A stretch of 30,965 nt of DNA. Origin: Ruminococcaceae bacterium UBA1320. Its GTDB lineage: Bacteria; Bacillota; Clostridia; Oscillospirales; Ethanoligenentaceae. Below are positions 22,564 to 29,742 of this stretch, piece by piece. Under the pieces are notes generated by a model. It ran no database searches. It had not been told where the DNA came from and was given only the letters and a program-made list of their open reading frames with translations. Position 1 is the first letter of the stretch. The number at the start of each line of letters is the position of its first letter. The stretch is from positions 666 through 31,630 of the forward strand of contig DBTI01000258.1 of assembly GCA_002306975.1 (NCBI GenBank). Direction: 5' to 3'. The position numbers were made by a program, and so were the translations under genes.

Positions 22564-23352
22564 ATGAGCAAAAGCTTTAACAGGGTAATTAAAGTTATTA
22601 TGGTATTAACTTATGTTATAATTTTTTTGCCCATTGCAGTAATAATTTTGATGTCCTTCAATAATAACGAATATGGCATGATGCCGTTTGAATTTTCTTT
22701 TAAGTGGTATCAATATCTGTTTACAAAGAGCGAGCTTCTTCCCGCTACTATTTTATCATTGAAACTGGCAGTTTCCGTTTGCCTCGTTACCGTAATAATC
22801 GGTACGATAAGCGCACTTGGAATGCAATATTTGCCGAGAAAAATTTTAATGTTCTTCCAGCCCATTTCACAGCTTCCTATTATTATTCCATGGCTCGTTC
22901 AGTCCATTGCATTGCTGCTTCTGTTTAATTTTGTCGGTATCGGAAGATCGTATGTAAGTATGTTTTTTGGCAACCTGATCGTCGTTTTGCCCTATGTGTT
23001 AATGATGGTGGCCGGCAGGTTTGCCGACGCCGACCGAACACCCGAAGACGCTGCCCGTATGCTCGGGGCAAAACCGTTTAAAGTTTTTGTTGACGTAATT
23101 TTTCCCATGTTGCTGCCGGGTATTATATCAGGTGCGCTGATGTCATTTATGGTTTGCTTTAATGCTTTCTGCATGCAGTATTATCTTGCTCCGTTCGGCA
23201 TACGTACACTGCCCATAGAAATATACACGTTGGTAAAGGTAGGGTACAAACCTGATTTAAATGCGCTTGCTTCTATTTTGATTTTGATGTCAACATTAAT
23301 CGTTCTGGCTTTGAACAAACTCGGTTATTCTGCGAAAAAACTGTTCGGTTAA
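22564..23352 (+). CDS. ABC transporter permease (PotC-like)
   Basis: This is the second membrane subunit of the PotD-like importer, 262 residues with about six helices (I-I-F-L-P-I-A-V-I-I-L-M-S-F-N-N is typical of PotC). The docking loop is E-D-A-A-R-M-L-G-A-K-P-F-K starting at residue 161, followed by V-I-F-P-M-L-L-P-G. It begins four bases after the PotB-like stop, without a strong ribosome-binding site of its own, which suggests translational coupling. The ATPase gene follows after 18 bases. Confidence 0.93.
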   Translation: MSKSFNRVIKVIMVLTYVIIFLPIAVIILMSFNNNEYGMMPFEFSFKWYQYLFTKSELLPATILSLKLAVSVCLVTVIIGTISALGMQYLPRKILMFFQPISQLPIIIPWLVQSIALLLLFNFVGIGRSYVSMFFGNLIVVLPYVLMMVAGRFADADRTPEDAARMLGAKPFKVFVDVIFPMLLPGIISGALMSFMVCFNAFCMQYYLAPFGIRTLPIEIYTLVKVGYKPDLNALASILILMSTLIVLALNKLGYSAKKLFG

Positions 23353-23370
23353 TTGAGGGGTGGATAGATT

Positions 23371-24423
23371 ATGTCAAATCTTATCGTAAATAATCTGAAT
23401 AAATCGTTTGGTGACAATAAGGTTCTGGACAATATTTCCTTTAAGGTCGAAGACGGCAAGTTCCTATCATTGCTTGGGCCTTCCGGCTGTGGTAAAACAA
23501 CTATTTTGCGAATAATCAACGGTTTGGAATATCCTGATTCGGGAGCCGTATTAGTCAACGGTAAAGATATTACAAAGCTTTCCGCAGAAAAAAGGAACAT
23601 AGGAATGGTTTTTCAAAACTATGCTCTTTTCCCCAACATGACAATAGAAAAAAACATTGCATATGGCCTGAAACTGAGGAAGAAAAGCAAAGCCGAAATC
23701 AAGGAAAAGGTAGACTGGGCATTAAAACTGGTTCATCTGGAAGGCATGGAGCACCGCAAGACAACAATGATGTCAGGCGGGCAGCAGCAGCGTGTGGCTT
23801 TGGCTCGTGCTCTTGTAATTGAGCCCGACATACTTCTTCTTGACGAACCGCTCTCAGCGCTTGATCGCAAGATCCGCTCCGAAATGCAATATGAAATACG
23901 TAATATTCAGCAAAAAGTCGGAATTACTACCGTTTTTGTAACCCATGACCAGGAAGAAGCCCTTACCATGTCGGACGAGATTATTTTGATCAATAAAGGG
24001 ATTATTGAGCAGCAATCCGATCCGTGGAACCTTTACAATCATCCTGTTTCTGCATTTGCATCAGATTTTCTCGGAAAAGCGAATCTTTTGGATGCGGAGC
24101 TTATAAACAATGGTGACAATTGGCTGGCAAAAGGTAACGGCTGGGTATTCCCGTTGGAATATAAGAGCGGCAAAGTCGGAGATAAGCTTACGGTTGCAAT
24201 TCGCGGGGAGCATTTTACCATTAGATTAGAGCCTTTTGAGAATGCGCAGGAGTTTACGGTTTCGAAAAAAATCTTCAGCGGCCCGACTTGCAAAATAATG
24301 GGTAAACTGGGTGAGGATAAAGTCGAACTTACCTGTATCAGTCTGGATGCTGAAAAATGTGAAATTGGCGGGAAAATCTACATTATGCCGCCAAAAGTCA
24401 ATGTTCTCTATTTTGTAAAGTAA
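23371..24423 (+). CDS. ABC transporter ATP-binding protein (PotA-like)
   Basis: This is the ATPase of the PotBCD-like importer, 350 residues. Walker A is G-P-S-G-C-G-K-T-T near residue 36, the Q-loop is in V-F-Q-N-Y-A-L-F-P, the signature is S-G-G-Q-Q-Q-R from 135, Walker B is I-L-L-L-D-E-P-L-S-A-L-D with the Asp at 158, and the switch His is in V-T-H-D-Q-E-E-A. The C-terminal 110 residues form a TOBE-type regulatory domain with I-R-G-E-H-F. GAGGGGTGG is its ribosome-binding site. It completes a full four-gene importer, unlike the sugar importer at the left of the window, which lacks an ATPase; serving both is possible but unproven. Confidence 0.95.
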   Translation: MSNLIVNNLNKSFGDNKVLDNISFKVEDGKFLSLLGPSGCGKTTILRIINGLEYPDSGAVLVNGKDITKLSAEKRNIGMVFQNYALFPNMTIEKNIAYGLKLRKKSKAEIKEKVDWALKLVHLEGMEHRKTTMMSGGQQQRVALARALVIEPDILLLDEPLSALDRKIRSEMQYEIRNIQQKVGITTVFVTHDQEEALTMSDEIILINKGIIEQQSDPWNLYNHPVSAFASDFLGKANLLDAELINNGDNWLAKGNGWVFPLEYKSGKVGDKLTVAIRGEHFTIRLEPFENAQEFTVSKKIFSGPTCKIMGKLGEDKVELTCISLDAEKCEIGGKIYIMPPKVNVLYFVK

Positions 24424-24458
24424 GTATTTGCTGTTAAGCTGACCTGAGAAAATTGGGC

Positions 24459-24538
24459 TTTGAGGCGTCCTGAATACTGATATTTTCCTTATGGTTAATC
24501 ATAAATTGCGTAAATTAAAATTTAATCTTAGCCTCAAA
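24459..24538 (+). promoter_or_regulatory. Inverted repeat in the gap before the MGH1-type gene
   Basis: TTTGAGGC (24459-24466) is perfectly inverted as GCCTCAAA (24531-24538), enclosing 64 AT-rich bases, with the ribosome-binding site of the next gene just after it. It may be an mRNA structure or a pair of operator half-sites; no U-tract follows. Confidence 0.3.
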
Positions 24539-24561
24539 ATATTCTTTAAGGAGTCGGCGAA

Positions 24562-26799
24562 ATGTATCAGATACCAAGCAATAAATACTGGAACTCATGG
24601 AACTCCCAAAGCCCGGCAATCATGGAGTTCCTTCCTGCCGGGTTTTCCATTTGCCCGTATGCCTACAGCTTTTCAATAGAAAAATCCACGGGTTTTCCTT
24701 TTTCAAAAGCTATAAAACTTTATGAGCATGAATCAAACGGCCGTTATTGCCGTTTGCAGATGGATCACGCGGGTACGGTTTTGGAACTTGAGTATTTCAA
24801 AACTGACGACTGGACGATACTCGGGCATATGCATGTTATTAAAAACGGCGAATGGGGGCTGCGATTTATAACAATGCTTTCATTTGGGTTTGACGGGGAA
24901 GGCAGGATCGAGTGCGATGACGGAAATTCCCATGGCAGTATGCGCAGTTATGAAATTGCGGTATCTCTAAAAAACAACCCTGTTTGTGATTGTTACGCGG
25001 ACAAAAACGATGCTTTAGCAGTAAATATGGAAAAATTGGGTTATTATGCGCCGACGCCGACACCCGAAGGTTCCAAATGGTATTCGATAGCCTATAATTT
25101 AGAAGAAACACCGGATTTATATTTTTCTGTTTCAGTTGCAAATTCATATAAGGATGCTAAAATTAAGGCAGACAACGCAATTTTACTTTATACAAATGAT
25201 GAAACGCATGGGTCAGCTTTGGAATCATTAAAAATGAGCTGCCTTAACGGTTTTACAAAGCAAACAAAAGGAAAGTTCCGGTCCTCGACCGATGCGATTC
25301 GCGATGTAATGGCCTGGAATACAATAGCCGACAAAAAGAACAGCCGGGTTTATACTTCACTCACACGTTTCTGGACAGATAAAAAATTCGGCGGATGGTT
25401 TGTATGGCTTGATGATGTTTTTTATCACAGTCTTATTAATGCATGGGCCGGCGACTGGGTGACCGCGAGAAATTGTCTGAAAGCGATTATGGACTGTAAT
25501 ACACCTGCCGGTAATCTTGCGTGTCTCATGTCGGAGTATACCGAGTGGGTGGATCGCTCACAGCCTCCGATATTCAGTTTTATTATTTATAAATACTATC
25601 TGCTCACCCATGACAGGGAACTTCTTGACGAAGTCTATCCAATGCTGTTAAAATCACATATGTGGTGGTACGAAAAAAGAGATGGAAACGGCAACGGAGT
25701 TCTTGAATACGGAAGCTCTCAGGTAGGGCATGGTCACTTTAACGGCACAAAATTGGCTGCCAAGGATGAAGCGGCTATGGATAACAGCCCTATGTATGAC
25801 AGCGCCGTTTTTAAACCTGAAAGCAATACAATTAACATGGAAGATATCTCGTTAAACAGTTTGCTTGTGCTTGATGGCGAATGTTTAGCCGAACTGGCGG
25901 AAATATGCAATGATGCGGAAAATGCATGCAAACTGAAAAACGATTCCGAAAAGCATAAAGATAAAATCAACCAGGTCCTTTGGGACGAAAGCCGGGAAAT
26001 CTACGCAAACAGACACTGGGAAAACGGTTTTGTATGCCCAACGCCGACAAGTTTCTACCCGTTGGCCGCCGGTATTCCTGATAATTCCCGTGCGGACAAG
26101 CTAATCAATCATATTTTTGACGAATCCGAATTTTGGACTAAATTCCCTTTGCCTTCTGTCTGGCTTAAGGATGAGTCATATAAGGATAATGTTTATTGGC
26201 GCGGGCGCTCATGGCCTCCCCTTGATTTTATCACCTATATCGGGTTGAAACGTTACGGCAAGGATGAAGAAGCGACGAAACTGGTCACACGTATTATTGA
26301 AAATTTCAATGATCTGTGGGAAAAGGAACGCCATTGTTATGAGAATCTTAACCCGTTTACAGGGCAGGGCAGCGATTCGGTAGATGCCGATCCGTTTTAC
26401 GGATGGGGCGCGCTTTGCCCGCTGATGTGGGTTTTTGAGCATATAGATATCGATCCGTGGAATGGGTTCCATTTTGGCAGCACAACTGGGGATACGTATG
26501 AAATAGACCGTGTAAAAATGGGCGACGGTGTTTATGCGCTTTCATGTGAACCTCAAAGAACAGTGCTTAAACGCAATGGTAGTATAATATTTGATGCGGA
26601 TGCGGTCGGACGTTTCAGATATTTTGTATTTGACAGCCATTACGCTTCGGTTGTTGTGCCGCCTCAGAACAATAATTTTACAGTGCAATTTCCAACCTTA
26701 TTGCCTTTTAGAGCGGCGGTAAACGGTGAAAATGTGAAGGCCTCAAATACTATTGAGCTTTCGCGCAATATAAATAATAAAATAGAATTATGGTATTAA
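24562..26799 (+). CDS. MGH1/GH63-like glycoside hydrolase
   Basis: This is an alpha-glycosidase-type enzyme of 745 residues with an (alpha/alpha)6 barrel, of the trehalase/GH63/mannosylglycerate-hydrolase clan. An N-terminal beta-sandwich covers about residues 1-220. The barrel then shows W-F-V-W-L-D-D-V-F-Y-H, the general acid motif A-M-D-N-S-P-M-Y-D (Asp 407), Y-W-R-G-R-S-W-P-P and the base candidate Glu 594 in C-Y-E-N-L-N-P-F-T-G-Q-G. A small beta domain ends the protein. AAGGAG at 24548-24553 precedes the ATG. No signal peptide is present, so it acts inside the cell, probably on a sugar imported by one of the ABC systems. The exact linkage is not readable. Confidence 0.87.
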   Translation: MYQIPSNKYWNSWNSQSPAIMEFLPAGFSICPYAYSFSIEKSTGFPFSKAIKLYEHESNGRYCRLQMDHAGTVLELEYFKTDDWTILGHMHVIKNGEWGLRFITMLSFGFDGEGRIECDDGNSHGSMRSYEIAVSLKNNPVCDCYADKNDALAVNMEKLGYYAPTPTPEGSKWYSIAYNLEETPDLYFSVSVANSYKDAKIKADNAILLYTNDETHGSALESLKMSCLNGFTKQTKGKFRSSTDAIRDVMAWNTIADKKNSRVYTSLTRFWTDKKFGGWFVWLDDVFYHSLINAWAGDWVTARNCLKAIMDCNTPAGNLACLMSEYTEWVDRSQPPIFSFIIYKYYLLTHDRELLDEVYPMLLKSHMWWYEKRDGNGNGVLEYGSSQVGHGHFNGTKLAAKDEAAMDNSPMYDSAVFKPESNTINMEDISLNSLLVLDGECLAELAEICNDAENACKLKNDSEKHKDKINQVLWDESREIYANRHWENGFVCPTPTSFYPLAAGIPDNSRADKLINHIFDESEFWTKFPLPSVWLKDESYKDNVYWRGRSWPPLDFITYIGLKRYGKDEEATKLVTRIIENFNDLWEKERHCYENLNPFTGQGSDSVDADPFYGWGALCPLMWVFEHIDIDPWNGFHFGSTTGDTYEIDRVKMGDGVYALSCEPQRTVLKRNGSIIFDADAVGRFRYFVFDSHYASVVVPPQNNNFTVQFPTLLPFRAAVNGENVKASNTIELSRNINNKIELWY

Positions 26800-26824
26800 A
26801 AATAAGATCAAAGCGGAATAGTTT

Positions 26825-26857
26825 TCTCATCTCCCCGCCGGAGGCGGGGAGATGAGA
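26825..26857. repeat. Palindromic repeat element, copy C
   Basis: TCTCATCTCCCCGCC (26825-26839) and GGCGGGGAGATGAGA (26843-26857) form a perfect 15-base stem with the 3-base loop GGA. The core CTCCCCGCC-NNN-GGCGGGGAG is shared with copies A and B, while the outer bases differ but still pair, a covariation sign of selected structure. It starts 26 bases after the MGH1-type stop. Confidence 0.85.
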
Positions 26858-27007
26858 TCGCCTTTGTTTTGAAATTGCAGTAGTTAAATACAATATATCG
26901 CGTAATTACAGTTTTGCTTGTATTGCGCGGTATATTGTATTTCTATATCAAATGGATCTGCAAATACATCCGTCGGCATACATGATTTATCATTTGGGAG
27001 ATTTAAA

Positions 27008-27715
27008 ATGGGAAAATATATTGAGCGGCAGCTTGTATTTATTGAAAAAAGCACATATATATATCGCGTTGTTCACAGGATAATGGAAGGTGACTGCCAA
27101 ATGGATCATGGCCCCCTGCTTATTGAAGCAGGCGGATTTTATGCGGATAAATATCCTGTCACAAACAAAATGTTTTACGATTTTATCAGAGAAAGCGGTT
27201 ATAAGCCAAAAAACAGCGATGGATACCTGCGGCACTGGGAAAATGGCATTTTCAAGGAAGCCGATGCAAACCTTCCAGTGGTAAATGTAAGTTTGGAGGA
27301 CGCGAAGTACTACGCGACATTTTACGGAATGAAACTTCCAAGCGACCGTCAATGGCAGTATATGGCTGCCGGACCTCTGAATTTAAAATATCCATGGGGT
27401 AATGAGCCGGACTATAAAAAATGCAACGTTTACAGCGACGGGCTTACGCCTGTTGACGCCTATTCCGAGGGCGCGTCACCTTTCGGATTATATGACATGT
27501 GTGCAAATGCGTGGGAAATGGTCGACGACATTATTGACGACGGTTGGCACCGTTTTACGCTGTTGAGAGGGGGATGCTATTACAAGGGGAATAACTACTG
27601 GCATGCGGAAGGCGGAGCGCTACCCAATAACAGCCATCTGAAAATGCATCTTTTAGGGAACGCCATGGATCGTAACAACACCGTAGGATTCAGATGCATT
27701 AAGGAGGCTGAATAA
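27008..27715 (+). CDS. SUMF1/FGE-sulfatase domain protein lacking the catalytic cysteines
   Basis: This 235-residue protein has the fold signatures of formylglycine-generating-enzyme relatives: F-Y-A-D-K-Y-P-V-T-N-K-M-F-Y-D-F near residue 42, L-P-V-V-N-V-S-L-E-D-A-K-Y-Y, K-L-P-S-D-R-Q-W-Q-Y-M, Y-P-W-G-N, G-L-Y-D-M-C-A-N-A-W-E-M and L-L-R-G-G-C-Y-Y ending in V-G-F-R-C. The C-x(4)-C copper/active-site pair of true formylglycine generators is absent: the segment before V-G-F-R-C contains no cysteine. It is therefore unlikely to activate sulfatases, and none is nearby. GGGAG at 26996-27000 supports this ATG over the one at 26918. The next gene starts one base after its stop, so the two are likely partners. 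Confidence 0.85.
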   Translation: MGKYIERQLVFIEKSTYIYRVVHRIMEGDCQMDHGPLLIEAGGFYADKYPVTNKMFYDFIRESGYKPKNSDGYLRHWENGIFKEADANLPVVNVSLEDAKYYATFYGMKLPSDRQWQYMAAGPLNLKYPWGNEPDYKKCNVYSDGLTPVDAYSEGASPFGLYDMCANAWEMVDDIIDDGWHRFTLLRGGCYYKGNNYWHAEGGALPNNSHLKMHLLGNAMDRNNTVGFRCIKEAE

Positions 27716-27716
27716 T

Positions 27717-29543
27717 TTGATAAGCCACGACCAAAACGCGAGAACCATACTTATCCAAAACCAAACGCTAAGCGCCGTAATCAATTATTCTTGTGGCGTA
27801 ACGATTGACGAGCTAAATAACCGGTTTGGAAGTATAAAATCAAATTGTCACCGTGAATTATTAAATTTAGAGTTATGTGGCAGGCAGTATACTTCTGCCG
27901 ACTTTTCTGTAAAAAGTGTCATAACAGGCAGTGATAAAACACGTGAACTGGCCACTATATTATTGCAAAATAAAACGCTTGATCTGGATTTAAGGATTCA
28001 CTTTTTAAACAACAAAAAAGACACATTAAATATTATCATTCAGGTCGCCGATTATTATAAAGACGGTTTGCCGCACAAAATGTTTTTTCATTCGCCTTTT
28101 TTAGCTGATTTCGAATTGAATGGAAAAGACGATAGCTATTATTATCCTGACTGCTTTGTAAAAAGCCGTTCCGGCAAAAAAGTAATAAGACCGGTTCGCG
28201 AATCAATTGCGGCCTATGACATAAAGCTTCCGCTTGTCGTGTGCGACAGTGAAAACAAGATAGGATTCAGTTTGCGGTTTCCGTCGCTTTCCGACCTTTT
28301 AGATGAAGGCTCGACTCAAAACAGAAACATCATGCTGACCAAGATATCGAGCGGGGAAGAACTGAAAAATCACCGCGTTCCGTTAGCGGCGGACAATACT
28401 TTTAACGACAGTATAGAGTTTGAAATTACAGGCCTTCATAACGGCTGGGCAGAGGCATTTGAACGCTACCGTGAAATCTGGAGCTCAAATTATGATTTTT
28501 CAGAGTATAAAAAAGAAGATCTCAGGTGGTTTAATAACTGTGCCGTACACAACTTTACTTTCTTATATGGCAGGGAATCATTTAATTTCGACTCAAAAGC
28601 CGTTGACGTCGGCAAACTTTTAGAGAGCGGCAAAGAATTCGGCGGATATGACACGGTCACGGTTTGGAATCAGTATCCGCGTCTCGGAGTCGACCAACGC
28701 AATCAGTGGGATTTCCATGATGATTTTCCGGGTGGCAGGGAAGCGCTCAAAAAGATGGTCGATGAGTTTCATAAAGAGAACGTATTCGTTTTTCTGCCGT
28801 ATTTGCCATGGGATCACGGGGATGATGAGTCGACGAACACCATGGGAGATAATCTTGCAGAACTGATTAAAGAAACCGGCGCGGATGGATGCCAGCTTGA
28901 TACTATGGAAAGCATACCGGAATCATTTAGAAAAAAGCTTAATAAGGTTCGCCCCGGAATTGTTTTGACCGCACAGAAGCATCCGATGAAAAAGCGCCCG
29001 CTTGAGATAATTACAACTTCATGGGATGAATTCTGGGATACAGAATGTATGCCGCAAATTGATGTATTGCGCTTTATCTTACCTTGTCACATTGCGCCTG
29101 CCCTCTCCAGATGGTGCCGGACGGAGGATAAAAAACTGCTTATCAACTATGCTGTGTTCAGCGCCGAGCCCATCGTCATCTGGCAGGACGTCTTTGGCAG
29201 ATGGATGCCGTACTCGGCAGAACAAAAAGCGAAAATCAAAACATGGAAAAGTGTTTATCTGAATAATAAATATGCCTATCAGTGCTTGTCGCCTATCCCG
29301 CTATATCCGGTAAGGGCAAAAGATTTATATTGCAATGTTTTCCGGGCGGATGACGGTTCGCAGGAAATCTATTCACTTTATAATGATGGCGATAATGACG
29401 TCGAAGGTGATATCCTGACACTGCTTGATTCCACGAAGAGATCTGCTTCTATTATTTTTGGAAACAGCAGGGTTGAGCTAAAAGGGGAAAAACTGTTTGC
29501 AACAATTCCGGCAAAGGAAGTAGTCCATATCAGCGTAAGGTAG
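27717..29543 (+). CDS. Uncharacterised probable TIM-barrel glycosidase
   Basis: This is a cytoplasmic protein of 608 residues without a signal peptide. The N-terminal 240 residues look like a beta-sandwich, as in GH31/GH36-type or DUF6259-like proteins. The middle resembles a TIM barrel, with T-V-W-N-Q-Y-P-R-L-G-V-D, F-V-F-L-P-Y-L-P-W-D-H-G-D-D and G-A-D-G-C-Q-L-D-T-M-E-S, where D395 is a nucleophile candidate by position. The last 80 residues form a beta domain. The start is TTG, with AAGGAGG at 27701-27707 inside the end of the FGE-like gene. The family assignment is inference; acting on glycosides is supported by context. It could also be a non-catalytic or lyase relative. Confidence 0.72.
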   Translation: MISHDQNARTILIQNQTLSAVINYSCGVTIDELNNRFGSIKSNCHRELLNLELCGRQYTSADFSVKSVITGSDKTRELATILLQNKTLDLDLRIHFLNNKKDTLNIIIQVADYYKDGLPHKMFFHSPFLADFELNGKDDSYYYPDCFVKSRSGKKVIRPVRESIAAYDIKLPLVVCDSENKIGFSLRFPSLSDLLDEGSTQNRNIMLTKISSGEELKNHRVPLAADNTFNDSIEFEITGLHNGWAEAFERYREIWSSNYDFSEYKKEDLRWFNNCAVHNFTFLYGRESFNFDSKAVDVGKLLESGKEFGGYDTVTVWNQYPRLGVDQRNQWDFHDDFPGGREALKKMVDEFHKENVFVFLPYLPWDHGDDESTNTMGDNLAELIKETGADGCQLDTMESIPESFRKKLNKVRPGIVLTAQKHPMKKRPLEIITTSWDEFWDTECMPQIDVLRFILPCHIAPALSRWCRTEDKKLLINYAVFSAEPIVIWQDVFGRWMPYSAEQKAKIKTWKSVYLNNKYAYQCLSPIPLYPVRAKDLYCNVFRADDGSQEIYSLYNDGDNDVEGDILTLLDSTKRSASIIFGNSRVELKGEKLFATIPAKEVVHISVR

Positions 29544-29583
29544 CGAAAATGCAATGCTTAAATGGATCATCTCTATGGATGGG

Positions 29584-29605
29584 TAATCGAAACCATTTTC
29601 GATTA
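29584..29605. promoter_or_regulatory. Palindrome after the glycosidase gene
   Basis: TAATCGAAA (29584-29592) and TTTCGATTA (29597-29605) are perfectly inverted around a 4-base spacer. It lies about 40 bases after the glycosidase stop and upstream of the terminator. It could be a protein-binding site or a first hairpin of the 3' end; no promoter is evident. Confidence 0.4.
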
Positions 29606-29613
29606 TAAGAATA

Positions 29614-29661
29614 CATTGCCTCCTGTCACTTATATCTTGTGACAGGGGGCAATGTTCGTTT
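29614..29661 (+). terminator. Intrinsic terminator of the right-hand gene set
   Basis: CATTGCCTCCTGTCAC (29614-29629) and GTGACAGGGGGCAATG (29639-29654) make a 16-base stem with one G-U pair and a 9-base loop, followed by TTCGTTTT. This is a convincing rho-independent terminator for the rightward genes. It lies between two converging genes and may also serve the leftward one. Confidence 0.78.
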
Positions 29662-29742
29662 TACGGTACAAAACTTTTTGCTAGTGGGTTTAATGCTTGT
29701 TGGCTATTGGTAATTCTAATGATCAGAAGCAGCAGATGCTAT

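Noticed and set aside
27008..27715. Formylglycine-generating enzyme for sulfatase activation
   Set aside because: The active-site cysteine pair is absent and there is no sulfatase gene in the window.
29584..29605. CcpA or LacI operator at the 3' end
   Set aside because: The palindrome lacks the central CG of those sites and lies between the ends of two converging genes, not at a promoter.
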